The translations under genes were made by a program, and so were the position numbers. The notes below the pieces were generated by a model, which searched no databases, had not been told where the DNA came from, and was given only the letters and a program-made list of their open reading frames with translations. 64,000 nucleotides of DNA. Source: Desulfovibrio sp. (GTDB lineage Bacteria; Desulfobacterota; Desulfovibrionia; Desulfovibrionales; Desulfovibrionaceae). Shown in pieces: positions 9,301 through 18,106 of the stretch (its first letter is position 1; each line of letters opens with the position of its first letter). The stretch is from assembly GCF_019422935.1 (NCBI RefSeq), contig NZ_JAHZCJ010000005.1, positions 1 through 64,000 on the forward strand. Direction: 5' to 3'.

Positions 9301-9325
9301 ACGCTTACAATATTTGCATATTGTA
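9301..9325 (-). promoter_or_regulatory. Palindrome in the rho leader
   Basis: An inverted repeat, ACGCTTACAATAT and ATATTGTAGCGT around TTGC, with 12 matching bases per arm and one extra T. It lies 33 nt upstream of the rho start codon. It could be a leader hairpin or a protein-binding site; rho is autoregulated in other bacteria. No T tract follows, so it is not a simple terminator. Confidence 0.45.
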
Positions 9326-9451
9326 GCGTGGTAGGCGGATGATATTGGGAACAAAAAAGATGTGTGAAAATGCGATTAGCCCATCTTTTCTGTAATGGCA
9401 AGGAAAAAATACGTCGCTGTTCACAAAAAATTCTGTCAGGGGGTGAGCGGG

Positions 9452-9967
9452 CTAGCTGGCGGGTTCTTCGGGAGCTGGCGGGGGCGCGTAGATTTCAAGC
9501 AGTTCGTCGCGCACCTTGTCTTCTGCGATTTCCAGAACTTCTGACAATTCGCCGGTCACAAGGCCCATGGCCTGCTCCTGAAGCCGCCTTTCGCCAAAAG
9601 AAAGTTCCTTGCTGCGGCCAATAAGCAGCAGCTCGCGCAGCACTTCGGCTACAATGGCAAGGCTGGGGCTTTTGAGCCGCTCGGAGTATTCGCGGAAGCG
9701 GCGGTTCCAGTTCTGGCCCGTGTACACAACCTTGCCTGAATCATTGCGGAGCGATTCAAGAATCGTGGAGGCTTCATCCTTGGGCGTGAGGGTGCGCAGA
9801 CCCACATGGGCGGCATTGTTCACCGGAACCATCAGCGTGACGTTGTTTGCCCGAATGCGCACAATATAGAGCTCACAGACAAGCCCCCCAACGGTTTTGC
9901 TGTCTATGCGTTCTATTTGGCCCACACCTTGGGCAGGATATACAACGAGATCGTCCGGAGTGAACAT
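9452..9967 (-). CDS. carD: CarD-family transcriptional regulator
   Basis: A 171-residue protein when started at the ATG at 9967, with GGTGG about 6 nt upstream; an in-frame TTG lies 30 nt further out. The N-terminal RNA-polymerase-interaction domain begins MFTPDDLVVYPAQGVGQIE, typical of CarD_CdnL_TRCF proteins, and the helical DNA-binding C-terminal part includes NRRFREYSERL. CarD/CdnL proteins bind the RNA polymerase beta subunit and stabilise open complexes, often at rRNA promoters. It is transcribed toward rho and separated from pth by about 300 nt that carry a hairpin. Confidence 0.93.
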   Translation of the reverse strand: MFTPDDLVVYPAQGVGQIERIDSKTVGGLVCELYIVRIRANNVTLMVPVNNAAHVGLRTLTPKDEASTILESLRNDSGKVVYTGQNWNRRFREYSERLKSPSLAIVAEVLRELLLIGRSKELSFGERRLQEQAMGLVTGELSEVLEIAEDKVRDELLEIYAPPPAPEEPAS

Positions 9968-10274
9968 GATGCCACCAAAACGCCCCAAAAGGCGCAAATA
10001 AACGAGACCTGGAGCGAGAGCTGGAAGTCGCGAATTAAATGAAGTATTGAAGGGTCGGAAACCGACTCTTCAAATATCCTAGTCCAAGAATGAGCAGGAG
10101 TCCAGTTGAAAAAGTATTTTGCTCATATTTGAGGCAATGGGCATTTGACCGGGCCAGCAAGGCAGTGCGCAGGCACTGTTGCAACGGGTTTACAGCATTG
10201 GCCCGATGCAAATTGATTGCAAAACCGGCGGTTACAGAAAGCCATTATCAAAAGGTAGCACTGCACGGAACTGC
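9968..10274 (-). other. Intergenic region between pth and carD
   Basis: No gene seen. It contains a 12-bp hairpin at 10047-10073 and, just upstream on the minus strand, a weak promoter-like pair (CTGGAC, 18 nt, TAGGAT). This suggests carD has its own promoter and a structured leader. Confidence 0.4.
10047..10073 (-). promoter_or_regulatory. Hairpin in the carD leader or terminator after pth
   Basis: Arms 10047-10058 and 10062-10073 pair over 12 bp with one G-T position and a 3-nt loop. On the minus strand it is followed by loosely T-rich sequence. It is either a weak terminator for pth or a leader hairpin of carD. Confidence 0.5.
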
Positions 10275-10871
10275 TCAGGAGGCCTTTCGCGCAGCACGAA
10301 CAGCGCTGTCGAGCCCTTTATCGGCAAAGGCGAACAATGTATCGGCGGCAAGTTCCATCGAATTTTCAATGTTTTTTGCATCTTCGCCTTCAGGTCGCCC
10401 CAGCACCCAGTTTGTCACGTCACCCTTGTGCGGCGGGCGGCCAATGCCCATGCGCAGGCGGTAAAAATCTGGCGTTCCCAAAAGTTCTGTGATGGATTTC
10501 AGACCATTGTGCCCGGCATTACCCCCGCCAAGCTTGAAGCGAAGCTCCCCGGCGGGGATGTCCAGCTCGTCATGCACAACAACAAGATCATGCGGTTTGA
10601 GCTTGTGCCAGGCGAGCAGCGGCTGCACGCACTGACCGCTCAGGTTCATGAATGTCTGCGGTTTGGCCGCAAGCCACAAGCCCCCAAGCTTTGGCAGGCG
10701 CAAGCGCCACAATTCGCATGAAAATTTGCCGCCGCTCTGCTGGCTCGCTTCGCCGTCTCTGGCGGCAACGTCCACAAGATAGCTCACAAAATCAAAGCCG
10801 CAGTTATGACGTGTATGGTCGTATTTGGCGCCGGGATTGCCCAGACCTACGATAACGCCTTTATAGTCCAT
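10275..10871 (-). CDS. pth: Peptidyl-tRNA hydrolase
   Basis: A 198-residue enzyme that frees tRNA from peptidyl-tRNAs released by stalled ribosomes. The family signature VGLGNPGAKYDHTRHN is at 8-23, with the conserved N12 and catalytic H22. The second signature, HDELDIPAGELRFKLGGG, contains the catalytic aspartate region, followed by NAGHNGLKSI. The length is typical (194 in E. coli). Its start codon overlaps the stop of the upstream hydrolase gene in TGATG, so the two are translationally coupled. The prs-rplY-pth order is common in bacteria; here a hydrolase gene is inserted. Confidence 0.97.
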   Translation of the reverse strand: MDYKGVIVGLGNPGAKYDHTRHNCGFDFVSYLVDVAARDGEASQQSGGKFSCELWRLRLPKLGGLWLAAKPQTFMNLSGQCVQPLLAWHKLKPHDLVVVHDELDIPAGELRFKLGGGNAGHNGLKSITELLGTPDFYRLRMGIGRPPHKGDVTNWVLGRPEGEDAKNIENSMELAADTLFAFADKGLDSAVRAARKAS

Positions 10872-11761
10872 CAGTACGCCTCCAGAGGCGATTTATATGC
10901 GCTCAAGTGCAGGGGCAGGCCCAGCCCCGCGCAGACAGATGCTGCGGTGCGGGCCATAAAGCGGCACAGCGGGGGATTCATGGCAGCCAGATGCCCGCCG
11001 CCGGGCAGCCAGATCAGCTTTTTGGACGGTGCCTTGAGGCAGTCGAAGGTGGCCTGAATGATGGCTGGCGTAAACAGCGCATCGTTCTGCGCGCTGAAAA
11101 AATACAGGGGGCACCGTAGGCTCTCGGGCAGACGCGTGTTGAACAGGCTGGCCAGAAAACTCAGGGGGTATGTCAGCCGTGTTTTGCGGCGGTTGCTCAC
11201 AGTTCGCCGCGCGCCGGAAATGATTCGCCAGGAATCCAGATAGGCCTGCAAGGGCAAGGGCAGCCAAGGCAGCCAGCGCGCCAGTCTACAGAAAATACGT
11301 TCAATATCCGCTCTGCGGTCAGCCAGCCCGGCAAAGCGTGTCAGATAGATAGCTTCGCGCATCTGGGGCAGCACACCGGTAATGGGAAATGCCGCCGTAA
11401 GGCCGGGGGATGCCGCAGCGTGCGCCAATGCGAGTATGCCGCCCTGGCTGTGCCCGCACACCGCAATGTGGACATGGCCTGCATCACGCAGCCATAACTC
11501 GGCGTCCAGGCAGTTTTGCCGCAGGTCGTCAAAGCTGAAGTCAGCGCGGTGGCGGTTCAGGCCGTGCCCGGTAAAATGCACTGCGGCAACGGCAAAGCCC
11601 GCTTGCTGCAAGGCGGCGATCATGGGCCGGTACTGGATGGGCGACAGCATGGTGCCGGGATAAAACAGCATGACCCCGGCCCCATGATTGGGCCAGAGTT
11701 CGAGCCGCAGTTCCCGGTTATGGGCAGACAGCTTGTGCGTGACAAAGGCTGGTTTGTTCAT
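10871..11761 (-). CDS. Alpha/beta-hydrolase-fold protein
   Basis: About 296 residues from the ATG at 11761. An open frame extends 60 nt further, but that part runs through the terminator hairpin after rplY. The nucleophile elbow CGHSQGG places the catalytic serine at 105. An oxyanion-type segment (LFYPGT, about 33-38) lies ahead of it, and a likely catalytic histidine in LPGGGHLAAM near the end. No signal peptide is seen. No clear ribosome-binding site precedes the start. It resembles serine aminopeptidase/lysophospholipase-type hydrolases, but the substrate is unknown. It sits between rplY and pth and overlaps pth by 1 nt. Confidence 0.8.
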   Translation of the reverse strand: MNKPAFVTHKLSAHNRELRLELWPNHGAGVMLFYPGTMLSPIQYRPMIAALQQAGFAVAAVHFTGHGLNRHRADFSFDDLRQNCLDAELWLRDAGHVHIAVCGHSQGGILALAHAAASPGLTAAFPITGVLPQMREAIYLTRFAGLADRRADIERIFCRLARWLPWLPLPLQAYLDSWRIISGARRTVSNRRKTRLTYPLSFLASLFNTRLPESLRCPLYFFSAQNDALFTPAIIQATFDCLKAPSKKLIWLPGGGHLAAMNPPLCRFMARTAASVCAGLGLPLHLSAYKSPLEAY

Positions 11762-11784
11762 GGCGCCATGCGTACATAAAATGA

Positions 11785-11808
11785 GGCCGGTCCCGCAAGG
11801 AACCGGCC
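11785..11808 (-). terminator. Terminator-like hairpin after rplY
   Basis: Ten-base arms 11785-11794 and 11799-11808 pair with one mismatch. On the minus strand they are followed by TCATTTTAT. Together with a second hairpin at 11821-11839 it may attenuate read-through into the hydrolase-pth pair. Confidence 0.65.
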
Positions 11809-11820
11809 AATACAGTCGCA

Positions 11821-11844
11821 CAAAGGCCCGATGACCGGGCTTTG
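11821..11844 (-). terminator. Hairpin just after the rplY stop
   Basis: CAAAGGCCCG pairs with CGGGCTTTG with one bulged base, 13 nt downstream of the rplY stop. The T tract on the minus strand is weak. Confidence 0.4.
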
Positions 11845-11856
11845 CGTCAAACAGTC

Positions 11857-12447
11857 TTATTCGGCGGCTTCAGCGGCTTCCTTGGCCTTGGAAAGTACGC
11901 TGACGATGGCGAAGTTCTGGTCGTAAACGGCCTTGACGTTTTCGGGCAGCTGCAGGTCGCCCACGCAGATGGTGGTGTTGATGTCCATGGGGGTCACATC
12001 AACAACGATCTTTTTGGGCATGTCCAGGGGCTTGCTGCACAGACGCACGATTTCGCGGTAGGTTTCAAGCTGGCCGCCGAGCTTCACGCCGCGCGACACG
12101 CCCACGAATTCCACGGGCACGTCAACGGTGACGGGCTTATCCAGATCCACGCCGTAGTAGTCGATGTGGCTGAATTCTTTCTTGTAGGGATGGTACTGCA
12201 CGTCCCAGATGATCACAGGATGCACGGACTTCTGACCGTTGTCGTCAATCTCGAGGTTGAACACCGAGGTGCGACCGGCTTCGGCAAAAATCTTTTCCAG
12301 CGGCAGGGCAGGAGCCTGCACAGAGATGTTGTCACCCTTGGCGGTGTAGAACACGCCGGGGATCAGATCCTGGGTACGCAGACGGCCACTGGCGCCTTTG
12401 CCGCTACCTTCGCGCTTCTGCACGCTCAAAGTCTTTTCAATATTCAT
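11857..12447 (-). CDS. rplY: 50S ribosomal protein L25/general stress protein Ctc
   Basis: A 196-residue, long (CTC) form of L25, which binds 5S rRNA. The N-terminal L25 domain starts MNIEKTLSVQKREGSGKGAS and includes GRLRTQDLIPGVFY. The C-terminal TL5/Ctc domain includes KLGGQLETYREIVRLCSKP, and the tail ends in acidic AAEAAE. A strong AAGGAG site precedes the start. It follows prs on the same strand at 109 nt, an arrangement conserved in many bacteria. Confidence 0.96.
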   Translation of the reverse strand: MNIEKTLSVQKREGSGKGASGRLRTQDLIPGVFYTAKGDNISVQAPALPLEKIFAEAGRTSVFNLEIDDNGQKSVHPVIIWDVQYHPYKKEFSHIDYYGVDLDKPVTVDVPVEFVGVSRGVKLGGQLETYREIVRLCSKPLDMPKKIVVDVTPMDINTTICVGDLQLPENVKAVYDQNFAIVSVLSKAKEAAEAAE

Positions 12448-12556
12448 GTCCTGCTCCTTGGCTTACCGCAGCCGAAACGTGCGGAAAAAGTTCTGTTATT
12501 ATGGAACCGGCCCTTGCGGGCAGGCTTGGGTCTATACGCAATCCGCATAAAGCGGG

Positions 12557-13504
12557 TTACACAAACAACACGCTCACCGATGAACCGGTATGGATGTTGT
12601 GGATAGTCTTGCCCAGAAGGGCAGCTACAGAAACAACTTCCAGCTTGGGGCAACGTTCAAGTTTGTCGCCCATGGGGATGGTGTCTGTGACAAATACCTG
12701 CGAAAGCGCCTCGGTGCTGTTGATGCGGTCAATGGCGGGGCCAGACAAAACAGCGTGGGTGGCGCAGGCCACAATCTTGGTAGCGCCGTTTTTGAGCAGC
12801 ACTTCCGCACCGGCGCACAATGTGCCAGCGGTGTCGATCATGTCGTCCACCACAATGGCAAGACGGCCTTTCACATCGCCGATAACATGCATGGCCTGAG
12901 CCTGATTGGGCTTGTCGCGGCGCTTGTCCACAATGGCCAGCGGCGCGTTGAGCCTTTTGGCATAGGCGCGGGCGCGTTCAACGCCGCCGGCATCGGGCGA
13001 CACGATCACGATGTTGTCGTCGTGCAGCCGCCGCAGCGATTCAAGCATGACAGGTACGGCAAACAGGTTGTCCACAGGGCAGTCAAAGTAACCTTGAATC
13101 TGTCCCGCGTGCAGGTCAATGGTGACCACGCGTTCCGCACCGGCAACGCTGATAAAATCGGCCACCATTTTGGCGCTGATGGGCGCACGGGGGCTGACCT
13201 TGCGATCCTGGCGCGCATAGCCGTAGTAAGGAATAACGGCGGTAATCCTGCCTGCGCTGGCCCTCTTGAGGGCATCAAGCATAAGGCAGAGCTGCACCAG
13301 ATTACGGTTGATGGTCGGGGGGCAGGTGGGCTGCACCACAAAAACGTCATCACCGCGAACATTGTCGCCTATTTCGATCCGCAACTCGCCGTCGCTGAAC
13401 GTGGTAGCCAGCGTGGGCGTGAGTTGACACCCCAGATGGTTGCAGATGGCCTTGGCCAAATCCGGATTGGAAGACCCGGTGACGATCTTAAGATCGCTGT
13501 ACAT
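12557..13504 (-). CDS. prs: Ribose-phosphate pyrophosphokinase
   Basis: A 315-residue enzyme that makes PRPP from ribose 5-phosphate and ATP for nucleotide, histidine and tryptophan synthesis. The ATG at 13504 gives the family's usual N-terminus (MYSDLKIVTGSSNPDLA). It shows the ATP loop region FSDGELRIEIGDNVRGDDVF, the catalytic YYGYARQDRKVSPRAPI loop and the PRPP-binding VVDDMIDTAGT motif. The same window encodes rpiB, which feeds its substrate, and hpt, which uses its product. It lies downstream of ispE and tRNA-Gln and upstream of rplY. Confidence 0.98.
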   Translation of the reverse strand: MYSDLKIVTGSSNPDLAKAICNHLGCQLTPTLATTFSDGELRIEIGDNVRGDDVFVVQPTCPPTINRNLVQLCLMLDALKRASAGRITAVIPYYGYARQDRKVSPRAPISAKMVADFISVAGAERVVTIDLHAGQIQGYFDCPVDNLFAVPVMLESLRRLHDDNIVIVSPDAGGVERARAYAKRLNAPLAIVDKRRDKPNQAQAMHVIGDVKGRLAIVVDDMIDTAGTLCAGAEVLLKNGATKIVACATHAVLSGPAIDRINSTEALSQVFVTDTIPMGDKLERCPKLEVVSVAALLGKTIHNIHTGSSVSVLFV

Positions 13505-13573
13505 GAACCGCCCTGCCTTGCGCGCCAAAGAGCACTTACGGTTATACATCCTTGCTGCCGTCGCCGGAAGAAA

Positions 13574-13598
13574 GGCGGCGCTTTATTGCCAGGCCGCC
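13574..13598 (-). terminator. Weak terminator after tRNA-Gln
   Basis: GGCGGC and GCCGCC arms (13574-13579 and 13593-13598) are followed on the minus strand by TTTCTT. It may end the ispE/tRNA-Gln transcript ahead of prs. Confidence 0.4.
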
Positions 13599-13651
13599 GA
13601 CAAATCGACGGAAGGCGCGGTCAGACGCCCCAGGCGCGGTACAGCAGTGTG

Positions 13652-13726
13652 TGGCTGGGATGGAAGGGTTCGAACCTTCGAATGACGGAGCCAAAACCCG
13701 TTGCCTTACCACTTGGCTACATCCCA
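13652..13726 (-). tRNA. tRNA-Gln (anticodon TTG)
   Basis: A 75-nt cloverleaf on the minus strand with CCA encoded. The acceptor stem TGGGATG/CATCCCA pairs perfectly. The D arm reads AGCCAAGTGGTAAGGC, the anticodon loop carries TTG, and the T arm contains GGTTCGAACC. It begins only 5 nt after the ispE stop codon, so it is almost certainly transcribed with ispE and released by RNase processing. Confidence 0.97.
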
Positions 13727-13731
13727 GTATT

Positions 13732-14610
13732 TCACAGCACGTGCGCGTATACGCGCCTGTTCTCTCCTTGCAGCATGGCGGCAGCCGCCTGCGATTCCAC
13801 ATGGGATTCGTGTGCGAAAAGCGCCACAATGCTTGAGCCGCTGCCACTCATGGCTACGGCTCCAGCCCCAAGGCGCAGCAAGTTCGCCTTGATTTCTGCA
13901 AGCTGTGGATGGCGAGAAAATACAACGTCCTCAAGGTCGTTGTGAATGCTCAACTCTGTCCGCACCCCGGAGAGAAAAGTTCCATTAGCCTTGCTTTCTG
14001 TCTTTGTCAAGCAATTTTGCCCAGAAACCGTGTCTGAGGCCTTGAGCGCGGCGTCATAATCGGCGTATGCCTGGGGGGTGGATGCATGAATTTGAGAGCA
14101 TACCAGAACAAGGTGTATGCCTGCAAGCGCATCATCCCTGCAAGGCTCGATGATCTCGCCAATGCCCCGCACCCGGCAGGGTTTGTTGATGAGAAAAAAC
14201 GGCGTGTCCGCGCCAACCGTGAGGGCAACCTCAGCCAGCGCCTGATCGTCAAGCGGGCCGGGTATCCTGCTGTTGAGCCAGCGCAGCAGGGCCGCCGCAT
14301 CGCTGCTGCCGCCGCCAAGACCTGCGCCAGCCGGGATGCCCTTGTTCAGGCGCACTTCAATCCCAGGCAGGTCGGGTACACGCTTGGCGAGGGCGGCGTA
14401 GGCCTTGGTGAGGGTGTTGTTCTCAAGGTCGATGCCGGGCGTGTCACACTGCACAACCAGACCGGTTGCGCCGGTTTCACGAATGTGCAGGCGATCGCAG
14501 GGGCGGGGCAGGGGCCAGAAAAGAGAATCCAGCTCATGATACCCGTTTTCCCGCACTCCCGTGATGCGCAAACCAAGATTAACCTTGCACCCGGCAACAA
14601 CTACGCTCAT
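13732..14610 (-). CDS. ispE: 4-diphosphocytidyl-2-C-methyl-D-erythritol kinase
   Basis: A 292-residue GHMP kinase of the MEP isoprenoid pathway, phosphorylating the 2-hydroxyl of CDP-methylerythritol. The ATP-binding glycine-rich motif PAGAGLGGGSSDAA lies at about 93-106. The N-terminus CKVNLGLRITGVRENGYHEL is the usual substrate-binding segment, and the third GHMP motif is GAVAMSGSGSSIVALF near the C-terminus. The start follows GGAG in a short gap after hslV upstream sequence. tRNA-Gln follows directly. IspE next to prs is also seen in enterobacteria. Confidence 0.97.
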   Translation of the reverse strand: MSVVVAGCKVNLGLRITGVRENGYHELDSLFWPLPRPCDRLHIRETGATGLVVQCDTPGIDLENNTLTKAYAALAKRVPDLPGIEVRLNKGIPAGAGLGGGSSDAAALLRWLNSRIPGPLDDQALAEVALTVGADTPFFLINKPCRVRGIGEIIEPCRDDALAGIHLVLVCSQIHASTPQAYADYDAALKASDTVSGQNCLTKTESKANGTFLSGVRTELSIHNDLEDVVFSRHPQLAEIKANLLRLGAGAVAMSGSGSSIVALFAHESHVESQAAAAMLQGENRRVYAHVL

Positions 14611-14640
14611 GGATTTCTCCGCTCCTGTGGCGATTGATGG

Positions 14641-15177
14641 CTACAGCGTTTCAACCGTAAGGTTGCCGTTGGTGTACACGCAGATTTCCGAGGCAATGCG
14701 CATGGCCTCGCGGGCAATGGCCTCCGCATCCATGTCGCTGTGCCGGGCAAGCGCCCGCGCTGCCGCAAGGGCATAGGGGCCGCCGCTGCCAATGGCTGCA
14801 ACTTCGTCGTCCGGTTCAATGACGTCGCCCGTGCCCGACAGAACGAGAATGTGTTCGCTGTCCGCCAGCAGGAGCATGGCCTCAAGCTTGCGCAGGTATT
14901 TGTCCTTGCGCCACTCCTTGGTCATTTCAACGGCGGCGCGAACCATGTTGCCGCGCAATTCCTTGAGCTTGGCTTCAAAGAGCTCAAACAGGGTAAAGGC
15001 ATCGGCTGTGGCCCCGGCAAAACCCGCCAGAACCTTGCCGTCATACAGACGCCGCACCTTCTGCGCGCCGTGCTTCATGATCATATTCTGGCCCAGGGTC
15101 ACCTGACCATCGCCAGCTATGGCCACGCGGCCATTCTTTCTTACTGCCAGTATGGTTGTGGCATGCGTATCCATCAT
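14641..15177 (-). CDS. hslV: ATP-dependent protease HslV (ClpQ) peptidase subunit
   Basis: About 178 residues from the ATG at 15177, which overlaps the upstream stop in TGATG; the very next codon is a second ATG. The proteasome-type beta subunit carries the catalytic threonine in [11 protein letters not shown], preceded by a short prosequence (MMDTHA), as in several non-enterobacterial HslV proteins. [20 protein letters not shown] and [15 protein letters not shown] are typical. HslV works with the HslU ATPase, which is not encoded nearby. It is coupled to the M48 protease gene upstream. Confidence 0.96.
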   Translation of the reverse strand: MMDTHATTILAVRKNGRVAIAGDGQVTLGQNMIMKHGAQKVRRLYDGKVLAGFAGATADAFTLFELFEAKLKELRGNMVRAAVEMTKEWRKDKYLRKLEAMLLLADSEHILVLSGTGDVIEPDDEVAAIGSGGPYALAAARALARHSDMDAEAIAREAMRIASEICVYTNGNLTVETL

Positions 15178-16586
15178 CAGTTCTTTTCCCATATTTCCTT
15201 GCGCTCTTTGTAGGCGGCCTCAAGCTTCTGAAAATCACGCGGATTTGCAGATTTGCCCGACAAGGCCTTGGCCTGGTTAAAGTAGCGCTCGGCCTGTTTT
15301 TTGTTGTTGGAATACAGGGCGCTGTATGCCATGTGGATATAGGCCCCGGCAGTGTCGCCCGTTTTACCGAGCGAGCGGGCATAGGCCTCGTGAACTTCGG
15401 CGTCTTCCGGCACGTAGCGCAGCACATCTTTATAATACTGCGCGGCCTGCGCCTGCCTGCCCGTTTCGTCAAGCATGCGGGCATAGAAAAAAGAGGCCAT
15501 GTAGTCTCGCGGGTCAAGGCGCATGGCCTGACGCAGCAAGCCATCCGCACGGCTCATGTCACCCTTGCGGTAGTGGAATGCGCCAGCCTCGCGCAGCACC
15601 AGAGGGTCGTTGGGCGAAGCGGCGAGGGCTTCGTCAAAGGCCTTGCTGGCCTCGGCAACCCGGTTTGTGCGGGCCAGCACAATGCCACGCCCCATGCATG
15701 AAAGACCGTCCTTGCCCGAAAAACGCTGCTGTGCAGCCTGCGCGTCGCCATAGCGCGCCCAGAGGAGCGTTTTGACGCGGATAAATTTGGTATTGTCCTG
15801 CGTGCGGCCCTGCACAGACTTACCCATGCCCTCAATGCGGGCCTGAAGCCCGTTGATGCGGTCGCCGATGGCAGGGTGGGTAGAAAGGTAGGTTGGCACG
15901 CTGGTGCCGCTCATCCAGCTTTTCTGGCGCAGCACCTTGAAGCCGCCCACCATGCCCTGCGGAGGATAGCCCGCAGCCACAAGGTATTGCAGGCCAATCT
16001 GGTCGGCTTCGGTTTCGTCCATGCGGCTGTAGTTGAGCATGGCCGACTGCCCGGCCCCCAGCGCGCCCACGGCCAGCGCGCCGCCGCTGGAGCCGCCCAC
16101 CGCCACGCCCGCAATGGCCAGCAGCAGGGAGCCAAGGGTCACAAACTGCGCGCGTTCAAGGCGCGAGGCCACATGGTGCTGGGTTACGTGCGCCAGTTCG
16201 TGGGCAAGAACGCCCGCGAGCTCTTCTTCCTTGTCCATGTTCATGATGAGGCCGGTGAACACGTAGACGTAGCCGCCGGGAATGGCAAAGGCGTTGAGCG
16301 AATTGTGCAGGATAACGGCGGCGTTGAAGCTGAAGGGCTGCGGCGGAATCTTTTTGACCAGACGATCCACTATCTGGTTGACGTACTGGCTTACCTCAGG
16401 GTCTTCCACAATGGGCATGTTTGCGCGGATCATCACGTCAAACTTGTGGCCCATCTCCTTTTCGTCCTTGATGGTGACGCCGCCGAAAAAGAAGGCCTGG
16501 GCCGGTACGGCCACAAGCTGGGCTGACAGAAATGCCAGCAGAACAAAGAGCGCCATAACACGGCGCAGGGCAACACGATGTAACAT
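15177..16586 (-). CDS. M48-family metalloprotease with TPR repeats (BepA/YfgC-like)
   Basis: A 469-residue exported protein. The ATG at 16586 follows GAGGA at a 5-nt spacing. A signal peptide (about 1-31, VPAQA|FFF) is followed by a peptidase M48 domain with zinc motif HELAH (129-133) and a third-ligand segment [13 protein letters not shown] (about 190-202). A C-terminal TPR region follows (about 290-460; [21 protein letters not shown] and similar). BepA-type proteins degrade or help fold outer-membrane proteins in the periplasm. Its stop overlaps the hslV start. Confidence 0.93.
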   Translation of the reverse strand: MLHRVALRRVMALFVLLAFLSAQLVAVPAQAFFFGGVTIKDEKEMGHKFDVMIRANMPIVEDPEVSQYVNQIVDRLVKKIPPQPFSFNAAVILHNSLNAFAIPGGYVYVFTGLIMNMDKEEELAGVLAHELAHVTQHHVASRLERAQFVTLGSLLLAIAGVAVGGSSGGALAVGALGAGQSAMLNYSRMDETEADQIGLQYLVAAGYPPQGMVGGFKVLRQKSWMSGTSVPTYLSTHPAIGDRINGLQARIEGMGKSVQGRTQDNTKFIRVKTLLWARYGDAQAAQQRFSGKDGLSCMGRGIVLARTNRVAEASKAFDEALAASPNDPLVLREAGAFHYRKGDMSRADGLLRQAMRLDPRDYMASFFYARMLDETGRQAQAAQYYKDVLRYVPEDAEVHEAYARSLGKTGDTAGAYIHMAYSALYSNNKKQAERYFNQAKALSGKSANPRDFQKLEAAYKERKEIWEKN

Positions 16587-16614
16587 GGCGTCCTCATGAT
16601 GCCGCAGTAAAAGC

Positions 16615-16639
16615 GCCCGCGCCGGAGACCGACGCGGGC
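16615..16639 (-). terminator. Terminator after cysS
   Basis: GCCCGCG and CGCGGGC arms (16615-16621 and 16633-16639) are followed on the minus strand by GCTTTTA, 7 nt after the cysS stop. It may separate cysS from the M48 gene. Confidence 0.5.
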
Positions 16640-16645
16640 AGCGGC

Positions 16646-18097
16646 TTATTCCAGATCCCAAACCTGACCTTCGGGGGTGTCGCGTACGCTGACGCCCAGA
16701 TCAAGAATTTCCTGCCGTAGCGAATCCGAGCGGGCAAAATCCTTGCTGGCGCGGGCTTCCTGCCGGGCGAGCATCAGCTCTTCCACTCGGGCCACGTCAA
16801 TCTTGCCGCGTGTGGCGCGCTGACCGCGCAAATCAGCCAGAAAAGCCTGCGGAGCCTGCCCAAAGAGACCAAGGCGCTTGTCCCATTCCTGCGCGCGGGC
16901 AAGAAATTCCTGCAGGAGGTCGCGTCCGGCTTCGGCTGCACGCAGGGCCTTGTCTTCCAGCAGGCGGTTCACAAGGCGCACCTGGGCAAAAACCTGCCCA
17001 AGGGCCTGCGCCGTATTGATGTCATCCTCAAGCGCGGCGTCAAAAGCCTTGGGCAGCGTGCCCCATTCCTCGGCCATTTCCTGCGGCAGGGGCGTCTTTT
17101 TCCACTTGTCGCGGGCAAGGGCCTTGCCTGCTTCGTGCAGGGCTGTGTACACGCGGTGCTGGGCCTTTTCCGCTTCGTCCATGCTGTCGGCTGTAAAGTC
17201 GATGGGGCTGCGGTAGTGCTTGCCCAGCAGGAAAAACCGTAGGGTTTCAGGCAGGTAGTTTTCAAGAATATCGCGGATGGTCTTGAAGTTGCCCAGGGAT
17301 TTGGACATCTTTTCCGCATTTACCTGCACAAAGCCGTTATGCACCCAGTAGCGGGCCAGCGAGCAGGCGCAGGCGGCTTCGGACTGGGCGATCTCGTTCT
17401 CGTGGTGCGGGAAAATAAGATCCTGTCCGCCGCCGTGAATGTCCAGCGGCAGGTAGGGCTGGCTCATGGCAGAGCACTCAATATGCCAGCCGGGGCGGCC
17501 CTTGCCCCAGGGGCTTTCCCAGAAAGGTTCGCCGGGCTTGGCGGCCTTCCACAAGGCGAAATCCAGGGGGTCTTCCTTTTCTTCGCCGGGTGCCACGCGC
17601 GCGCCGGAGAGCAGATCGTCCAGGCTGCGGCCAGAGAGCTTGCCGTAGGGCTCGTAAGCGCGCACACGAAAATACACGTCCCCGGAGGGAGTGGAGTAGG
17701 CCTTGCCCGAATCAATAAGCGTGGAGCAGATGGCCTGAATCTGCGGGATAAAGTCGGTGGCGCGGGGTTCTTCATCAGCCCGCAGCACGCCCAGCCGATC
17801 CATATCTTCATGGAAGGCAGTTATGTAGGTCTGGGCAACCTCGCGCCAGTCCCGGCCTTCCTTGTTGGCGCGGTTGATGATCTTGTCGTCCACGTCCGTA
17901 AAATTGCGCACAAAGCGGACTTCAAGCCCTGTATGGCGCAACTGCCGCACGAGCACGTCAAAAACAAGAGCGGAACGCGCATGTCCGATATGGCAAAGAT
18001 CATAGGCCGTTATGCCGCAAACATACATGTTTGCCTTGCCCGGATGAACGGGAACAAACTCTTCCTTCTTACGGCCCAGGGTATTGTAGAGCAGCAT
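16646..18097 (-). CDS. cysS: Cysteinyl-tRNA synthetase
   Basis: A 483-residue class I aminoacyl-tRNA synthetase. It shows the HIGH motif (residues 36-39 in [10 protein letters not shown]), KMSKS in [11 protein letters not shown], zinc-ligand residues C27 (VCGITAYD), the C in HIECSAMS and the H in [11 protein letters not shown], and a helical anticodon-binding C-terminus with the [18 protein letters not shown] tail typical of CysRS. The length fits the family (461 in E. coli). It starts 9 nt after rpiB ends, so the two are probably co-transcribed. Confidence 0.98.
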   Translation of the reverse strand: MLLYNTLGRKKEEFVPVHPGKANMYVCGITAYDLCHIGHARSALVFDVLVRQLRHTGLEVRFVRNFTDVDDKIINRANKEGRDWREVAQTYITAFHEDMDRLGVLRADEEPRATDFIPQIQAICSTLIDSGKAYSTPSGDVYFRVRAYEPYGKLSGRSLDDLLSGARVAPGEEKEDPLDFALWKAAKPGEPFWESPWGKGRPGWHIECSAMSQPYLPLDIHGGGQDLIFPHHENEIAQSEAACACSLARYWVHNGFVQVNAEKMSKSLGNFKTIRDILENYLPETLRFFLLGKHYRSPIDFTADSMDEAEKAQHRVYTALHEAGKALARDKWKKTPLPQEMAEEWGTLPKAFDAALEDDINTAQALGQVFAQVRLVNRLLEDKALRAAEAGRDLLQEFLARAQEWDKRLGLFGQAPQAFLADLRGQRATRGKIDVARVEELMLARQEARASKDFARSDSLRQEILDLGVSVRDTPEGQVWDLE

Positions 18098-18106
18098 GTA
18101 TATCCC

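Noticed and set aside
12590..13945. Long plus-strand open frame (451 codons)
   Set aside because: Antisense to prs, tRNA-Gln and part of ispE, which are well supported; no domain in the plus frame.
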